Positions 47,961 through 60,814 of a stretch of 64,000 bases of DNA are shown here, in pieces; the first letter of the stretch is position 1, and each line of letters opens with the position of its first letter. This stretch comes from Phlegmacium glaucopus (lineage: Eukaryota > Basidiomycota > Agaricomycetes > Agaricales > Cortinariaceae). The notes beneath the pieces are model-generated. The model did not search any database and was not told the origin of the DNA. It saw only the letters and a list, made by a program, of their open reading frames with translations. The stretch spans positions 847,065 to 911,064 of the forward strand of contig MU130154.1 in NCBI GenBank assembly GCA_015039465.1. The letters are read 5' to 3'. The position numbers and the translations under genes are program-made.

Positions 47961-50508
47961 ATGAGGACCTTCTCGCTGTACATTTCGTCCTTCCTTTTAG
48001 GATTGGCATATTGCCAGTCTACCACGCTGCCCGCACCAGGGCAACCTACCCACCAGGGAACACCAGGGACTTTCAATATAATTGGATCAAGCCTTGTTAG
48101 CGCACAACAGGTACGGATACTTTCTGTCATGCACGAATCGACGTTTGTCAAAACTCATGCCTCGTAGATATTCGTTGGTACGCCTGACAAGGTTTATTTC
48201 GTGGACAAGGTAGAAAACAACCCTACACAAATCAATGGTCATCCAGCTTGGGCTTCAGGTACACTTCCTATCTTTAAACAAGAATTTTCCAAAGTTAACC
48301 ATTAGAATTTAGAATGGGGTTTGGCAAGTAGTTCACAACGCCCCATGGACCCAGTTACGAATACTTTCTGTGCAGTAGGTGGTTCATCGATTTCTCTGTT
48401 CCTGTTCGCTAAACATATTTATTTGCGAAGGGGGGGAATGTTCTCGGGAACGGAACATGGCTCAATGTTGGCGGAAACCAAGGTGTTACTCTTGGTGGAG
48501 GGCCCGCTGATAGTCAGTCTGGTGGGGGTCTTTACGATGACCCCGATGGCAGACAATCGTTCGTGATTATTATCCTATTTTCTACACGTGCTAACTACTC
48601 GGCATAGTATACGGTTCGTGTGCAAGAATATCTTTTAACCGAACACTGGATGTCAACGTTATTTCTAGGATGCTCACACCCTGTGACGATGGAACTTGTG
48701 ACTGGATCTTGTCCCCAGACGAAATTGATCAAAGGTGGTATCCAACGCTGTGGGTATAAATTACTTTCATACCTTTTTACGCCTCTCATCGTGTCCTGCA
48801 ACAGTGAAGCCCTTGAAGATGGTTCCATGATCATTGTACGTAACATTCATTCATATTTTCTCAAGCTGCCACGAAACATTCCACGTTTTTTATATAGCTT
48901 GGTGGCTGCAGAACTGGTGGTTACGTCAATGATGCTTCTCAAGATAATCCTACCTACGAATTTTTCCCTCCAAAGGGCGACCTCATCACATCTCCGATCC
49001 TTCAAAGAACTCTCCCCGCCAATCTCTTCCCTCTAACTTGGCTTGTGCCTTCAGGAAACCTTTTGATCCAGTCGAATTGGGAAACAGTGTTGCTCGACTA
49101 CAAGACCAATACTGAGACTCCACTAGATAACATCCCAGATGCTGTAAGAACCTATCCCGCGAGTGCAGCAACAATGATGCTGCCTCTGACCCCCGCAAAT
49201 AACTGGACCGCTACCATTCTTTTCTGTGGTGGTTCCAATGTTCAAAAAAACCAGTACTAATCTTTTCACTTTTGGTTACTTGTCAGTAATTGATCGGTGA
49301 AACCTACAGGTGGACTTCCCCTGATTTTATTGTCCCTACATATCCGGCCTCAAGCTCCTGTGTCAAGATCACTCCGGACATCTCGAGTTCATATGTTCAA
49401 GATGATCCAATGCTCCAGCCCCACTCCATGTCCAATTTCATTGCTCTTCCGGATGGCAGACTTCTCAATCTCAATGGCGCTGCATTGGGTAAGTTTTATA
49501 TACAGTGTCAACTGCAACGGTTTGTTTTGACGCGTCATTTTCTCTTCAATAGGCACCGCTGGTTACGGGAACAACTCTTGGGCGATCGGTCATTCATATG
49601 CAGACGCCCCAGTCTTGTTGCCTGCTATCTATGACCCAGCTGCTGCGGCAGGTCAACGATGGTCAAGTGATGGCCTATCACCCAGTATTGTGCCACGCCT
49701 GTACCACTCTAGTGCCACGCTACTGCCCGATGGTAATTTCAGTACTTTGGTCTGTTTGTAGCCAATCTCTGACTTGGAATGTTTGTAGGATCTGTTTTGG
49801 TTTCAGGATCTAACCCAAACCCCGATCACACTGTTGGTCCACAAGTCAAGTACCCAACAGAGTATCGAACAGAACTGTTTTACCCTTCGTACTTCAACGA
49901 GCGGCGCCCGCAACCCCGAGGCCTTCTTGCCCAGTATTCATACGGCGGCCCAAGTTTTGATGTCTCCCTAACCTCTGACGATCTCTTTGGCGATGTCGAG
50001 AATGTGAAAACCGTAAAAGTGGTAATCATCCGGACTGGATTCGCCACTCACGCCATGGTTTGTACTCCTATACCAAATCTCTTGAAAGAGGTCCATTCTT
50101 ACTTACTTGCGCATAACCTTTTTTTTTAAGAACATGGGCCAGCGATATGTTCAACTGAACTCGACATTCACAGCTTATCAAGCAAACAACAGCGCCATTC
50201 TTCATGTCAACCAACTTCCTCCTAATCCTGCTATCATTGTACCAGGGCCCGCTTTCATTTTCGTCGTAGTGAACGGCATTCCCTCCATTGGGCTTCAAGT
50301 CATGCTTGGATCTGGTCAACTCGGTCAACAAACACTCCTTCCCCCTGGTGATCTTCCCGCAGAGGACATTGTAAATATAACCACCACACAGTCTTCACAG
50401 TCTTCACAGGCGAGTCAACATAGCTCTGCCAGCCGAGTATCGCAAAGCTCTCTCAGTTGGACCATCTTTTTTAGTTTTCTCTTTGCTTCTTTTCTCTTCA
50501 ATTCATAG
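47961..50508 (+). CDS. copper radical oxidase (glyoxal oxidase-like, AA5), GPI-type
   Basis: This extracellular enzyme would oxidise small aldehydes or alcohols and give hydrogen peroxide for lignin peroxidases or wall remodelling. The start at 47961 opens a signal peptide (MRTFSLYISSFLLGLAYC). Kelch-like propeller blades follow, with glyoxal oxidase markers. These are the radical Cys in NTFCAGGN, WLNVGGNQG, the cross-linked Tyr in QRWYPTLE and the axial Tyr-His in PRLYHSSATLLPDG. GSNPNPD and the second His in RTGFATHAMNMGQRYV complete the set. The Ser/Gln-rich end and a hydrophobic tail (WTIFFSFLFASFLFN) suggest a GPI anchor. At least eight introns are needed; those I joined restore the blades. 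It resembles the CRO subfamily that stays with the cell wall. Confidence 0.9.
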
Positions 50509-51361
50509 GAACGCAACTCAGGACATTTATTCTTCTTTTTAACATTACTCATGGACTTAATTTAGACCTAATTGTATATTTAATTGTTATTTCGGTATCC
50601 ATCGTCATTTCTTTTCAACTCATGGGACTTGTTGTACCTACATTGTAGATGGATTGCAATACTTGCTATATCTACCAGGACTTTTCTTTTTTCTTCTTTT
50701 TTTCATAAGACATTTGGTTTGCGGTTATATCGGCTTTGAGTGTAGTAAGGATCAATTATCAGTCGTTGGTGACTAGTATATCTGTATGTAAAACAAACTC
50801 TTGGTAATACTAAGGTATTTACTGCAGAAGATCCTGCCCTTGTCTGTCCATGGATGAAAAAGGTCTCTAATCCATCAATAATGTAGGGGTTAAAAAAGGA
50901 GAAAGGTCGGCACCGGGTCCATTATTTATTTCAATTCAAGAAACAAAGTTGTCACGTAGGTTCGGGCACCTGATGATGAGAAAGAATCGTTTCTTTCGAG
51001 TACGGCGAATACCTTGGAACTATTTATCTTGGCATTTTGGGTACGAACTACGCGGGAAATTTCGAAACGCAAGAATCCATGGAATATCAGACGACCCCTT
51101 CCACTGTAAAAATGGAACTATATTGGAAGAAGCGAGAAGGGGATTAGTAGGGTGAGTATATGATAGATGGGAGGTTCTAAGGTGGTTATACCACAAGCAG
51201 TCGGGTCAACTGATATCACTCACCTCACGATCAAATCCTTACACGGCAACGACACCGAAAAAGCCAACTCTAAAACGTACGCTTTGGTCAGCTTATCCTC
51301 TAGTCACAGGAGAAAGTTTATCCTTTGGCCACATAGTCGGATCTATCTACTGATTCCATAA
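50509..51361. other. intergenic, no gene recognised
   Basis: This holds the 3' UTR of the copper radical oxidase gene and the promoter of the kinase-like gene. The T-rich tract near 50690 may mark transcription end signals. Confidence 0.35.
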
Positions 51362-52653
51362 ATGCAACGTCCAGCTTTCACGAGGGGTTTTACCCGTACG
51401 ATAACACCCCCTCTGCCACCCGAACCTCGAACTCCAACAGCGCAAACCACTCAGATGCCGAAAGCCTTGCATGTTAAGCGTGTTACATTGACTTCAAAGA
51501 AAAACTGGTGGATGGGTGAGTTTCATAATATCCTTCAAAAGGACAAGACGAATCTTAATTCCTGTGCACAGTGGAAATGAATGAAGACGAAGAGTCGCAA
51601 CCTGGACATTCTGTCAACTCATTTCCCTCCTCTGAAGAGACTGCAGTTGAGCCTGTGGTACAATACAATCATGGACTGGATGAGCAACATCATACAATGG
51701 ATCTGCAACAGACCCATACCCCTCCCCCTTCACCCATCTATAATCCTCCACGCCATCCAACTTCTATCTTCTCTTTCCCAACTCCTACGGCGTACTGTGC
51801 TCCTCCTAATCCAACAGCGAGTCTCAACCCCTTCGCACATGGTTCGGCCTCTGAACTATTCAAATGCGTTGTGAAGAAACCTGATGTTATTCAGCTCGAG
51901 ATCAATGGTGAGATGCAATCCAATGCATCTGATGTCACAGTCCAATTTCTTGCCGAGCTGCGTGTATACACTACTGTTGCACGCCATAGAAACATATGTG
52001 GCTTTTTAGGCTCATTGGAAAACGTGGGGATGGTCCTTGCTTTTATTGATGGTCGGACTCTTTACGATGTGATTATCGAAAGACCAGCATTGACCGAGAA
52101 ACAGAAGATTGACTATCACAACCAACTCCTGGACGGACTGAGTCATTTGCACTCATACCGGCTGAGCCATGGTGACCTATCGTTGCTCAACATTCAAGTG
52201 ACGAAAAGAACCAATACAATCAAGCTTCTTGATTTTGGACGGTCTGTGTCTGCGGACTCGATCTTCAAGTCGCCGGACGACGAACCTGTTGATCCATTCT
52301 CATATATGACTCGAAGACATTATTCTGCGCTACCCAACTTGAAGGTTCCGACGGTCAAAATCGAGCAAATTCATCCTGGTACACGACCCTTCTCAGCCCC
52401 TGAGATCTTGAGAGGAGAATGCCAAGACCCACTGCTCGCGGATGCGTATAGCTTTGGGATGATCATGGTATGTTTGGATCGCTGTGAATCTGTGGATGTA
52501 AAGCCCTGGGAGCAACGGAAGGATAAGCTACCGAATGACCTATTCGATGGTTGTGATATGTTTCAAGAAAGGGCGAAGGAGTACCTGCGTAAATGGGATG
52601 ATGGGAGGAGGAGGTTGAGCCGCACAGATATGATAGTTGAAGGAGAACCTTAA
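51362..52653 (+). CDS. protein kinase-like protein (atypical, possibly inactive)
   Basis: The product is 411 residues from exons 51362-51515 and 51572-52653. A Pro/Thr-rich N-terminal third (up to about 140) precedes a kinase-like fold. An alphaC-type Glu lies in LAELRVYTTVARHRNI. The catalytic loop is HGDLSLLN (251-258), with Asp and Asn kept but the usual Lys replaced. DFG is present as LLDFGRS (272-274), and APE as FSAPE (327-329). I could not find a glycine-rich loop or a clear beta3 Lys, so the N-lobe is divergent and activity is doubtful. The C-lobe is short. Such expanded, odd kinases are common in mushrooms. It lies head-to-tail before the Smr-like gene with only 120 bp between them. 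Confidence 0.75.
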
Positions 52654-52773
52654 GGATCCGGAAAGCGGGACTCCTTGCTCCTCCTCGATAGATACCCTTT
52701 TGTACTGGTTTATTTGCATTGTTTGTTGACAACGTGTGACTATATGCAACAACTTTTCTTTAGCACAATCACA

Positions 52774-55700
52774 ATGAGCGCCGTCTCTTCTCAGCTCTCT
52801 TTCCGTTCATCAGCTCCCTGGAAACTTAATTCTCGTGTCCTCAACATCATGGACAGTATATACGCAATTGCTTTTGGTCTCGGTCTTCGTACTCTAGTTG
52901 ATGCAGTCAGTCAGGATTTCAGGTTGACGGGCTCCTTGATTGGTCTATGGGAGGGCGTCATTACGCTTCATTTCTTGAAGAAAATGCCAAAGTCCTCTGA
53001 TCCTTACATAGCCTTTGGAGTTCGTCTCTTTATTGATTTCCTTGTTACCGAGAGCATTGAAAGATTGGTGCTCGTCTTGATCTGGACCGCCTTTGGGATG
53101 GTCCTCGCAGACGTGGCCCCAGGCATCTGGGACGAGGTTGGATTCAAACGAGTTTGGCGACATTTTCGACGTGATCTATATACCATTTATGATAAGATAC
53201 CCAAAGTTGCTTTCTTCCCACCGCCGCGCACCGTTCGATTTTTACCCTCTCGAGAACCCAGTATCATCAGTCCATCCATTACCGCTTCTCAAGACACACC
53301 TATCGCAGTCGTCCCACCATCGTCCTCTGCCCCTTCAGAACCACTCAGACGTCGTGTTCCGGGTTATTACCCAGGAGATTACTCTGACACTGACACTGAT
53401 CGTGGTTCTATCATCAGGAATAGGCCTTCTCCGCGAACTGAAGTAAACGATGCACTTGGCACCAACCATTACAGACTTTCCACCATGCCCACCGCCTATT
53501 CAGCGTCCGATTTGGACGAGGCTGATCAGTCTTCCGCAGTCTCATCTTCCGATTCCACAGAAATGGGAGATCCACCATCGTTTAACCATGACGGTATTCC
53601 AGATATGGAAGGAGAAGAAGAACAAGCGCTCGTTGATATCAAAGAAGCAGACCCTACTACTCCCCAACAAAAACCCATGTATATACCAATGCCACCTACT
53701 CCTTCGGATTCGGCTGCTCGTTGGGACTTACATCGTGATGTAGTGGAAGATGTTTTACATGGAAGACCACCAGTCCTTCCTGATATACCTGATTCGGTGG
53801 AGGATGCGGCGACTTCAGATGGTTGGGAAAAAATCCAACGAGGAGAGTTGGATGAAGATAAACCGCCAACGCCGCCAGCTAAAGACAGACCTGTTGGTGG
53901 TTCCAACGTCCCGATTCCAATCCCGGTTATGATCCCTTCGTCTGTCCTTCCTGCGGCAATGATGAACACGGGTTCAACCAGTGCCAATCCATTTGATATC
54001 GATTACTCGCATCTTGACACATCCTCTGACCCAAGTGCTACAACGGCACAACGACGGGAATCCAGGCCACCTCCCTACGTTGATGACTATGACGAGATGT
54101 ATTACAATCCGCCACCCTCAAGCGACAATAAGACCGCCGCCGATAATGATCTCAATGTTAACGAACATGTTCAGAACACCAACAACAACGATCATGATAA
54201 CGACTATAATGACTTTGCCAATGTATCTTCCGGACAAACTGGCAACCTTGATTTAGGCGATAGTACTAATCATTGGGCGTCTGGATTGTCCGCATCATTT
54301 GATATATCCACGCAGGCACAGGCGGATGCCTTGAAAGAGGGGACCATGAGGCAGGTGGAAGAGGAGGCGAAGCGTAAGACCGAGGAGGATGAGAAATTGC
54401 AAAAGGAGGAAAAAATACGAAACGAGAAGGAGATGGAAAGATTACGAAACGAGGAGGAAAGAGTACAGAAGGAGAAGGAGGCGGAAAGAGTGCGAATGGA
54501 AGAGGAAATAGTGCGAATGGAAGAGGAAAGAGTACGAATGGAAGAGGAAAGAGTACGAAAAGAGGAGGAGGAAAAAGTACGAAAGGAGGCAGATAAGAAA
54601 AGGAAAGAAAAGGAAGAGAGGCAGAAAAAGGAAGATGAAGATGCTGCCCTTAGAAAGAAAAAGCAAGAAGAGACTGCTGCAGCGGAGGAAAAGAAGAAAA
54701 AGGAGGAGGCGGAAGTTGAGCAGAAGAGGAAGGATGAAGCTGAAGCTGAGCAGAAGAGAAAGGCTGAAGCTGAGCAGAAGAGGAAGGATGAAGATGAAGC
54801 TGAGCAGAAGAGAAAGGATGAAGATGAAGCTGAGCAGAAGAGAAAGGCTGAAGCTGAACAGAAGAGGAAGGATGAAGTTGAAGTTGAGCAGAAGAGGAAG
54901 GATGAAGCTGAGCAGAAGGGAAAGGATGAAGCTGAGCAGAAGAGGAAGGCTGAAGCTGAGCAGAAGAGGAAGGATGAAGCTGAGCAGAAGAGAAAGGATG
55001 ACGACGCTGAACGAAAGAAAATGAATGATGAAGCTGAGAAGAAGAGAAGGGAGGAGGAAGCCAAGCAGGGGGAAGACACGAAGGAAAGGGTTCCGTCTCC
55101 AGGAGAAGCAGAAGTGCAGGAGAAATTAAAGACTACCCTACCTCCTGGAGACTCTGTGGAGGAAGAATCAACGCAGAGCGAAACCACGGTTCCACCTGAA
55201 GATGTGGCAGAACGGTTGGAACGTATGATGATACTCAGAGCTCAAATGGTCGAACCCGAAAAGCGGCTTGATCAGTACAAGAAAGAAGGTCTCGATGAGC
55301 AGAGTGTGGAGGTAAAGGCGGTAGAGAGAACGTTGAGGAAGTACCGGAGGCAGGCTGGGAGACGATATGCTGCTGGTATGTTTATTCTTCAAGTTTTTCA
55401 TACGTATCATGGTTAAGAGGTTCTGAGCAGTCGAACATCGTCATGAAGAGGACAGTAACATTGTCTTGGACCGCCTACATCCCAAGTTGGCGGAGATGGT
55501 ACTGGAAGAAAAACTCGAGCAACTTCTCAATCCAACTTCACGCTCGATAGAATTCGTGTTGACGATTGGTAAATCGAAGGAAGATGCTAAGAAGCAGAAA
55601 CCCATCGTTGCGACATTTTTGGAGACGTCTGTATCTCATTTTTTTACGTTTCATACTCAAATCACTCATTTTCGATCTTTTCGATCTTGTAGGTATAATC

Positions 55701-55846
55701 TTATTAAGTATACCACCGAGAACGAAAATAACAGCAAAATTCGTTCAATTGAGATATCTGAAGAAAACTTTGCTGAGTGGCTTACTGGCTATCGTGCAAA
55801 AATAACTAAGCGGGACTCCGGGGAAGATGATGGCGGTATTTGGTAA
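52774..55846 (+). CDS. membrane-anchored Smr-like protein, paralogue 2 (signature motifs lost)
   Basis: The product has 983 residues from exons 52774-55375, 55431-55626 and 55693-55846. The hydrophobic N-terminal module (from M at 52849) aligns with paralogue 1 at 6758-9021. The same GLGLR, LxGxWEG, RLxxDxLV and LVLIWTAFG pattern is present. A long acidic, Pro/Ser-rich linker follows. A Lys/Glu/Arg coiled coil of about 240 residues (54340-55080) contains a repeat of EQKRKDEAE type. The C-terminus has a DUF1771-like helix (YRRQAGRRYAA) and a region colinear with Smr. There DLHGL has become LDRLH and GxGxHS has become IGKSKED. The fold may be kept but nuclease-type chemistry probably not. If 52849 is the true start, the protein is 25 residues shorter, matching paralogue 1. 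Confidence 0.8.
54700..55020 (+). repeat. coding minisatellite, imperfect 24-33 bp unit
   Basis: Units of the type GCTGAGCAGAAGAGGAAGGA are repeated about eleven times inside the Smr-like paralogue 2 gene and encode the EQKRKDEAE coiled-coil repeat. Units differ by a few bases and by inserted GAT/GAA codons, so unit length varies. Copy number may vary between strains. Confidence 0.8.
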
Positions 55847-56098
55847 ACCGTTTAGCACGTCCCATACAACCTTCCGGGGTTTTTTTTGTCTTTTGGTGCA
55901 TATAATACGAACTTGTACTTTCCGTTATCCTGCTTTATATATGTACGTACTGGTATTGGCATTGTAGTATTTCGACAATAATTTCTTTACAAATGAGTGT
56001 AAAAAGCATAGTTTGCTGAAATCAGTGTTCAGAAGATTAAAAGAGTGACGAGGGTATGCAGTAGTGTAGTAAGTAGTCTATCAGAGAAATTTGGATGT

Positions 56099-59000
56099 TT
56101 ACCGTGGCTGGGCAAATCCTCCAGTAGAGAGACTCTCAGGTAAGAAACCTAAGCAGCTGTCTGCTTCCGTCTTATTTGCGGTCAAAGTAATGACAACGTC
56201 TCCTCCCAATCTAAAGGCGTCATAGAAATCGACATGGCAGCGAGAAGACGAAGGCACGCCATTGATGGTGACATTTTGAACATAAGCAGGTGTACCAGGT
56301 GGGATAATTCTCTGAATTGATTTAGAGTCGTAGTTGATAGTAGTGACCGTGGTGCTGCTGTTCATAAACGAGTTGTGTATGGTGTATTTAGGAGTGAATG
56401 GTGAGAGGATAAGTAGTTGAGTCGTGGACGGGACTAATGAAGCATATGAGTATGGATGTTAGTATATAACTCTTTTCATTTAGGTAGTTTTTTTCTAACC
56501 TGGATAAAGTCCTAAGAGATGGAACGAAAGCAGAGAAGCCATAGCAGCTTGATCATCGTTCCCAGGCAATCCAGCAGGCACTAGTTAGCAATGTAAGTTG
56601 ACCAAGCTAAAAACTATCATGATCTCCACGTTACTGATGTTAAAGTTGTCGAACACAATCTCCCGTATACGATCTACAGACTTTGCCGGATGGTTAGCAT
56701 AGTGGTATGCTATTGGCGTCTTAGGATTGTATCAGGCTCATATGAACATAGAGATTATAGAAACCCCTTTCTTTACCTGGAAAGACGGTTCATTCCCGGC
56801 ATAATAATAACCAGTCTGGGAGATATCCTCAGCAAGTGTAATATCAATAATGCGAGGTGATGGCATACATCGAAGAAGTGGTCCAATCGCTCGACAAAAG
56901 TGTCCTAAATCCAACAAAGATGAGTCGGGGTGATACTTGATTTACTATTAAGAAAATACTCTCACATTTCCGCCCATAAGTTGAATCAAGTACGCAGTAT
57001 CGTGAGGGGCAAACCTTAGACATATAATCATCATTTCTAGCCTTCTGAATTCTTTGATACAATGACGTACCAACTGTACTCCCAGGACGAAGATTCATAA
57101 AACCCAATGGTGTTGTCTGATTGAAGTGAACAGGACCTGCTAACGTTGTCTTGGGGGGAACAATCGACAGGGTTTGTGAAGGCGAAAGAGCCATTAGAAT
57201 AACGTTTCTGTGCGAAGCCTGGATGGAACTCATGTATCAGTCACTGATATTTTTTGTTTGTCAATACATCACTCGCACCTTTAAATCCATCACTGACGAC
57301 TGTAGGATCCCAGACGTTACGGTAGAACTAGGCGCATGTTAGTTGGAATGATAACCCACGTAAGATAATCGGTCTCACCAAAGAACGATTGGTATACTTG
57401 GCCTCGTCAGCTTTGTTGCCCAACAACTGAGCAACCTGGCGAATACCAAAGTCCTCGAAAGCATACTGTCGTGGGGGTTAATCAGGAAATATAGGATATT
57501 ATCGAAGCACCTACTTCGAGGGTACGACTGCCTTCTCTGGTCTGTCTTCCCGTACTTGAAACATCCAAAACAGCAAATGGTACATAACCATACTGTCTGC
57601 AGCGACCAGGCTGGTCAGACCAGCTGGAAAGAATATATAGGTATTCTACCACTTACTTGTATACATTGACCTGACGCCCCTCAGTATTCCATTCAGGTGG
57701 ATTGACTTCAGCATCCGTGACCAAAGCAGAGTAGAGCTCGTTCAAGTTGATTCCCAACTGTTGCGCTTCGTTGTGATAATTTACAGCAAAGTGGGATACG
57801 ATGCTATCGCCACTCGAACCTGTTAGGGTCATGAGTAAAAAAAAAAATAGAATAAATCCAAAGCACTCTCGCGAACCTCCTTGCGTCCAACCAGGTAGGT
57901 TGTTAGCGCGACATTCTGGCATCCAACCATTCTTTCGCCAGCCATCGATATAGTTATCAACAATCTGGGCAAATTCCACAGGAGAATGCAATGCCATCAG
58001 TGGATAGAAGGTTCGGAACTATATGGAATAGTCAGGTTGAGAATCTACTTGTGTAGGAGTCCAATTTGACTGCTAACCGTATCCCAACTATAAGGTAATC
58101 TATCAGCCATAAAAAGAAAAGGCTAGTAGGAGTAAACTTGACCTGCAGTATAAGGAATCAAAATAGAAAGATGTCGTATTTTCGAACACTCCTTGAGTCT
58201 CACCAGTCGCATTATTCTGAGTCATCCACGTAAGAAATCAAAAATCAAAAAAAAGTGGTTTAAGGCCAAGAAGGACATACCGGCGTCAAGGAGGCGCGAT
58301 ATAAAGAAGAATACAGCATCTCAGTAATGTTGGGTGGAGTACCTCGCACATCAATCTCGATCTTGGACAGTTTTTCTTGCCAAAGAGTCTTCGCTTGACC
58401 TTCAATCTCTTCAAAGGAAGAACTGCCAATTTCGGATTCCGCATTGGCGCAAGCCTGGTCTTGTGAACGAAAAGACACGCCGACGCGAATGTTGACAGTT
58501 TTGGGATTGTTGTCATAGGAGAACAGAGCGCCGGATTGGTATTCATCCCCGATCAAATTCCTAGGGAAGCTGAGGTGGGTTTGCCCTAATCCTTTTGCAT
58601 CAAGCCCATGGCTGTAAAAATGTCCTAAACGTCAAAGAGTGTTGAAAGGGTCTGGATTGGACTTACGTATCACCAGTCCACACTCCATATTCGCTCAGCT
58701 TCTGTTTACCGCCATCGAGAAGATCATAACATGCAAAAGCTTGATAGGTATAAATTCCGGGTCCAAAGCTAGATCCAAGTAGGGTGTGAGTAAGCAAATG
58801 GTTCAGTTGTGGAAATGATATGTAGTATTAAACCTGGATCCCCATCGTCCACCGATGGTAATTCTACCTTTCGCAGGATCGATGTTAAGTTCTCCACCGG
58901 CGAAGGATGCTGGCAAGTCATTTGCTAGATCCAGGACAAAATATGGCTTGGAGCCTGATGGGAAAGTGAATCGTTCCAAACCCGCGCGACGTGTTGCAGT

Positions 59001-59832
59001 TGCTTCCATCTTGATGTTATTGTCAAGGGTCAGGGAGAAGTAACCTGGAGAGGCATCTGTAGCACTTACGATATCAGCAAGACAATATACTTGTGTAGTA
59101 TAGATGACATACCATCACTATTGGGCTTCCGAAGGCGCTGACGTGCCGCAAGCGTCGTAGTGCAGGTATCGAAACCCCCTGGGCAGAGCAGCGGCATGAT
59201 CTCGAAGTTGCCATAAGTACCTAAACGTTAGTTTGGACTTGGCACAAAAATCGAAGGGTAAATGATTCTCTTGCTAACCAAGAGACGACCCAGTTCCACT
59301 GTCATGCAAGGGACTAAGGCCTCGAATGAACTGAGTTGGATCAGTGACATAACCTAAGTACCGATTTTAGAGTATTAGTGAATACGATCAGGAAAGGCAA
59401 TTACCAGCTGGTGCATATCCGGTCATGTCGGTGGTGAACTTCGCCTGCAAGACAGTACATAAATGTGTGATGGTGAAATTTTGAGTGCGTACCATTCCAA
59501 ATGGAATTGAGGCTCCCGGGCTGAGGTATATATTTAGCGCATAAAACTTGAAAAACCATGAGCAGCGACCTACCATACATCACCAAAATTGTCTTCCGAG
59601 AATAAAGTAAGCTGCTGGTATAATAGATACATAGTGTATATGACATACCTGTGCCAATAAAGGGATTGACGAAAGCAGTATAATCGGGATGAGACTGGTT
59701 CACAGCAGAAGCAATCGCCGCTGAAATACGGTTCTGCACGTTTGGAGATGGCTGAGCATGAACCTTGTAAATAGTAAAGAGCGACTGAGATGCAAGAAGA
59801 AGGCCCAGGACAAAGCCTCGGTTGTTCTGCAT
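56099..59832 (-). CDS. GH92 alpha-1,2-mannosidase, secreted
   Basis: This calcium-dependent exo-mannosidase would trim alpha-mannose from glycoproteins or wall mannans. The start at 59832 (MQNNRGFVLG) opens a signal peptide ending near YKVHA. Many introns cut the gene. GH92 blocks recovered in order are NPFIGT, GASIPFGMVR, GYAPAG, HDSGTGSSLG, SPGYFSLTLDNNI, MLYSSLYRASLTP, CSWDTFR and DNYIDGWRKNGWMPECR. Next come ESSSWEYSWFAPHD, YYAGNEPSFQ, GLPGNDDQAAMASLL and the C-terminal beta domain ending GGFAQPR at 56099. The Glu and Asp in the ESSSWEYSW and GNDD blocks are the ones conserved across the family. Expected length is about 780 residues. A longer N-terminus from 59925 is possible but would hide the signal peptide. 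Confidence 0.92.
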
Positions 59833-60814
59833 TTTTGTTTTCACGATAGGCAGGAAGTTGAATACAAGGAGCCAAATCGTAGCTCTTACTCTGTCTTCAG
59901 GACAGGCTTCTTTTGAAAGGGCCAAAAGAGTGGAAGGGTAAATGAAGGAAGGGAAGGAGGGAAGGACTTATGCTGTATCGCATGCAACCTTGATTTAAAT
60001 AACGAATGCGGGTTTTAGTAGTGCTTTACTCAGCGGCGAGCCGGAGGGATTCTATTCAAGCCGCCCAGGATACATAAGTTTTTTTTTTGACACGTTGCAA
60101 TTCGCTTCATAGGACTCGGAAGTTTTTCCCATTCTTAAGGAGGGGATCGATATGAACGACGGCAACAGTGTTCTGGTATGCAATGGGCAATGGGCAAAGA
60201 TCTGTTTCTGCTAAGCTTTTGTCAACTTCAGCACTGTGCAATGTTGACGCGTTGTTGACGCTTGATCACATGACGCTACTTTTTCCGTCCATCGTCGACT
60301 ATAGTTACTTTTATCTCGTAAAAGTTTCATAATTGCCCGAGGGCGCAGAAGAATGACTTGACAATGCATGACGCATAATGCATAGGCCATATGAGTCAAC
60401 TATGCATTATGAGATACCAAAGCAGCCATTCTATGGTGCGAAATATCGACTCCTTCAGAAAAAACCTCCCTTCAGTACCGTATTGTCGGACAACTCCCGG
60501 AGAGTAATACGCGTAATGCTGCTGCACTCAACACGATGTCACGGAGTATCGAGTACCGCGAGGTCACCAGCGTCCACCAGAGCACCGCTGGGCGGTCACT
60601 CGCCGCAATAGGTCTTCTCCGAAGATCAGAACCTTGTCGGAAGGGAACGGTTTTAGGCAACGGTTTCGAGCCCATGAAAGCTCCCATCAGGGGCTACCCC
60701 GACCGCCCCTCCAGATTACTGCTTAGGAGTCTTGTAAGGTATACCGACAGGTATCAACCTGGATACACCATTCTTTGAAGACAAAAGAAAGCCCTGAGAT
60801 GATGGTGGTAAGAT
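59833..60814. other. intergenic region upstream of GH92 gene
   Basis: This holds the GH92 promoter. A short palindrome lies around 60371-60412 (CATAATGCATAG, then CTATGCATTATG). No gene is recognised; open frames at 60378-60778 have no family resemblance. Confidence 0.35.

Noticed and set aside
44581..50508. Possible secondary-metabolite cluster (P450 next to an oxidase)
   Set aside because: The P450 is a pseudogene, the oxidase is a wall/lignin-type copper radical oxidase, and no backbone synthase, terpene cyclase or regulator is present.
54270..55187. Long open frame on the minus strand (305 codons, Ser/Phe/Cys-rich)
   Set aside because: It is the mirror of the GAA/AAG-rich coiled-coil repeat of the plus-strand Smr-like gene. 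The repeat lacks antisense stop codons by composition, and the translated sequence has no protein-like features.
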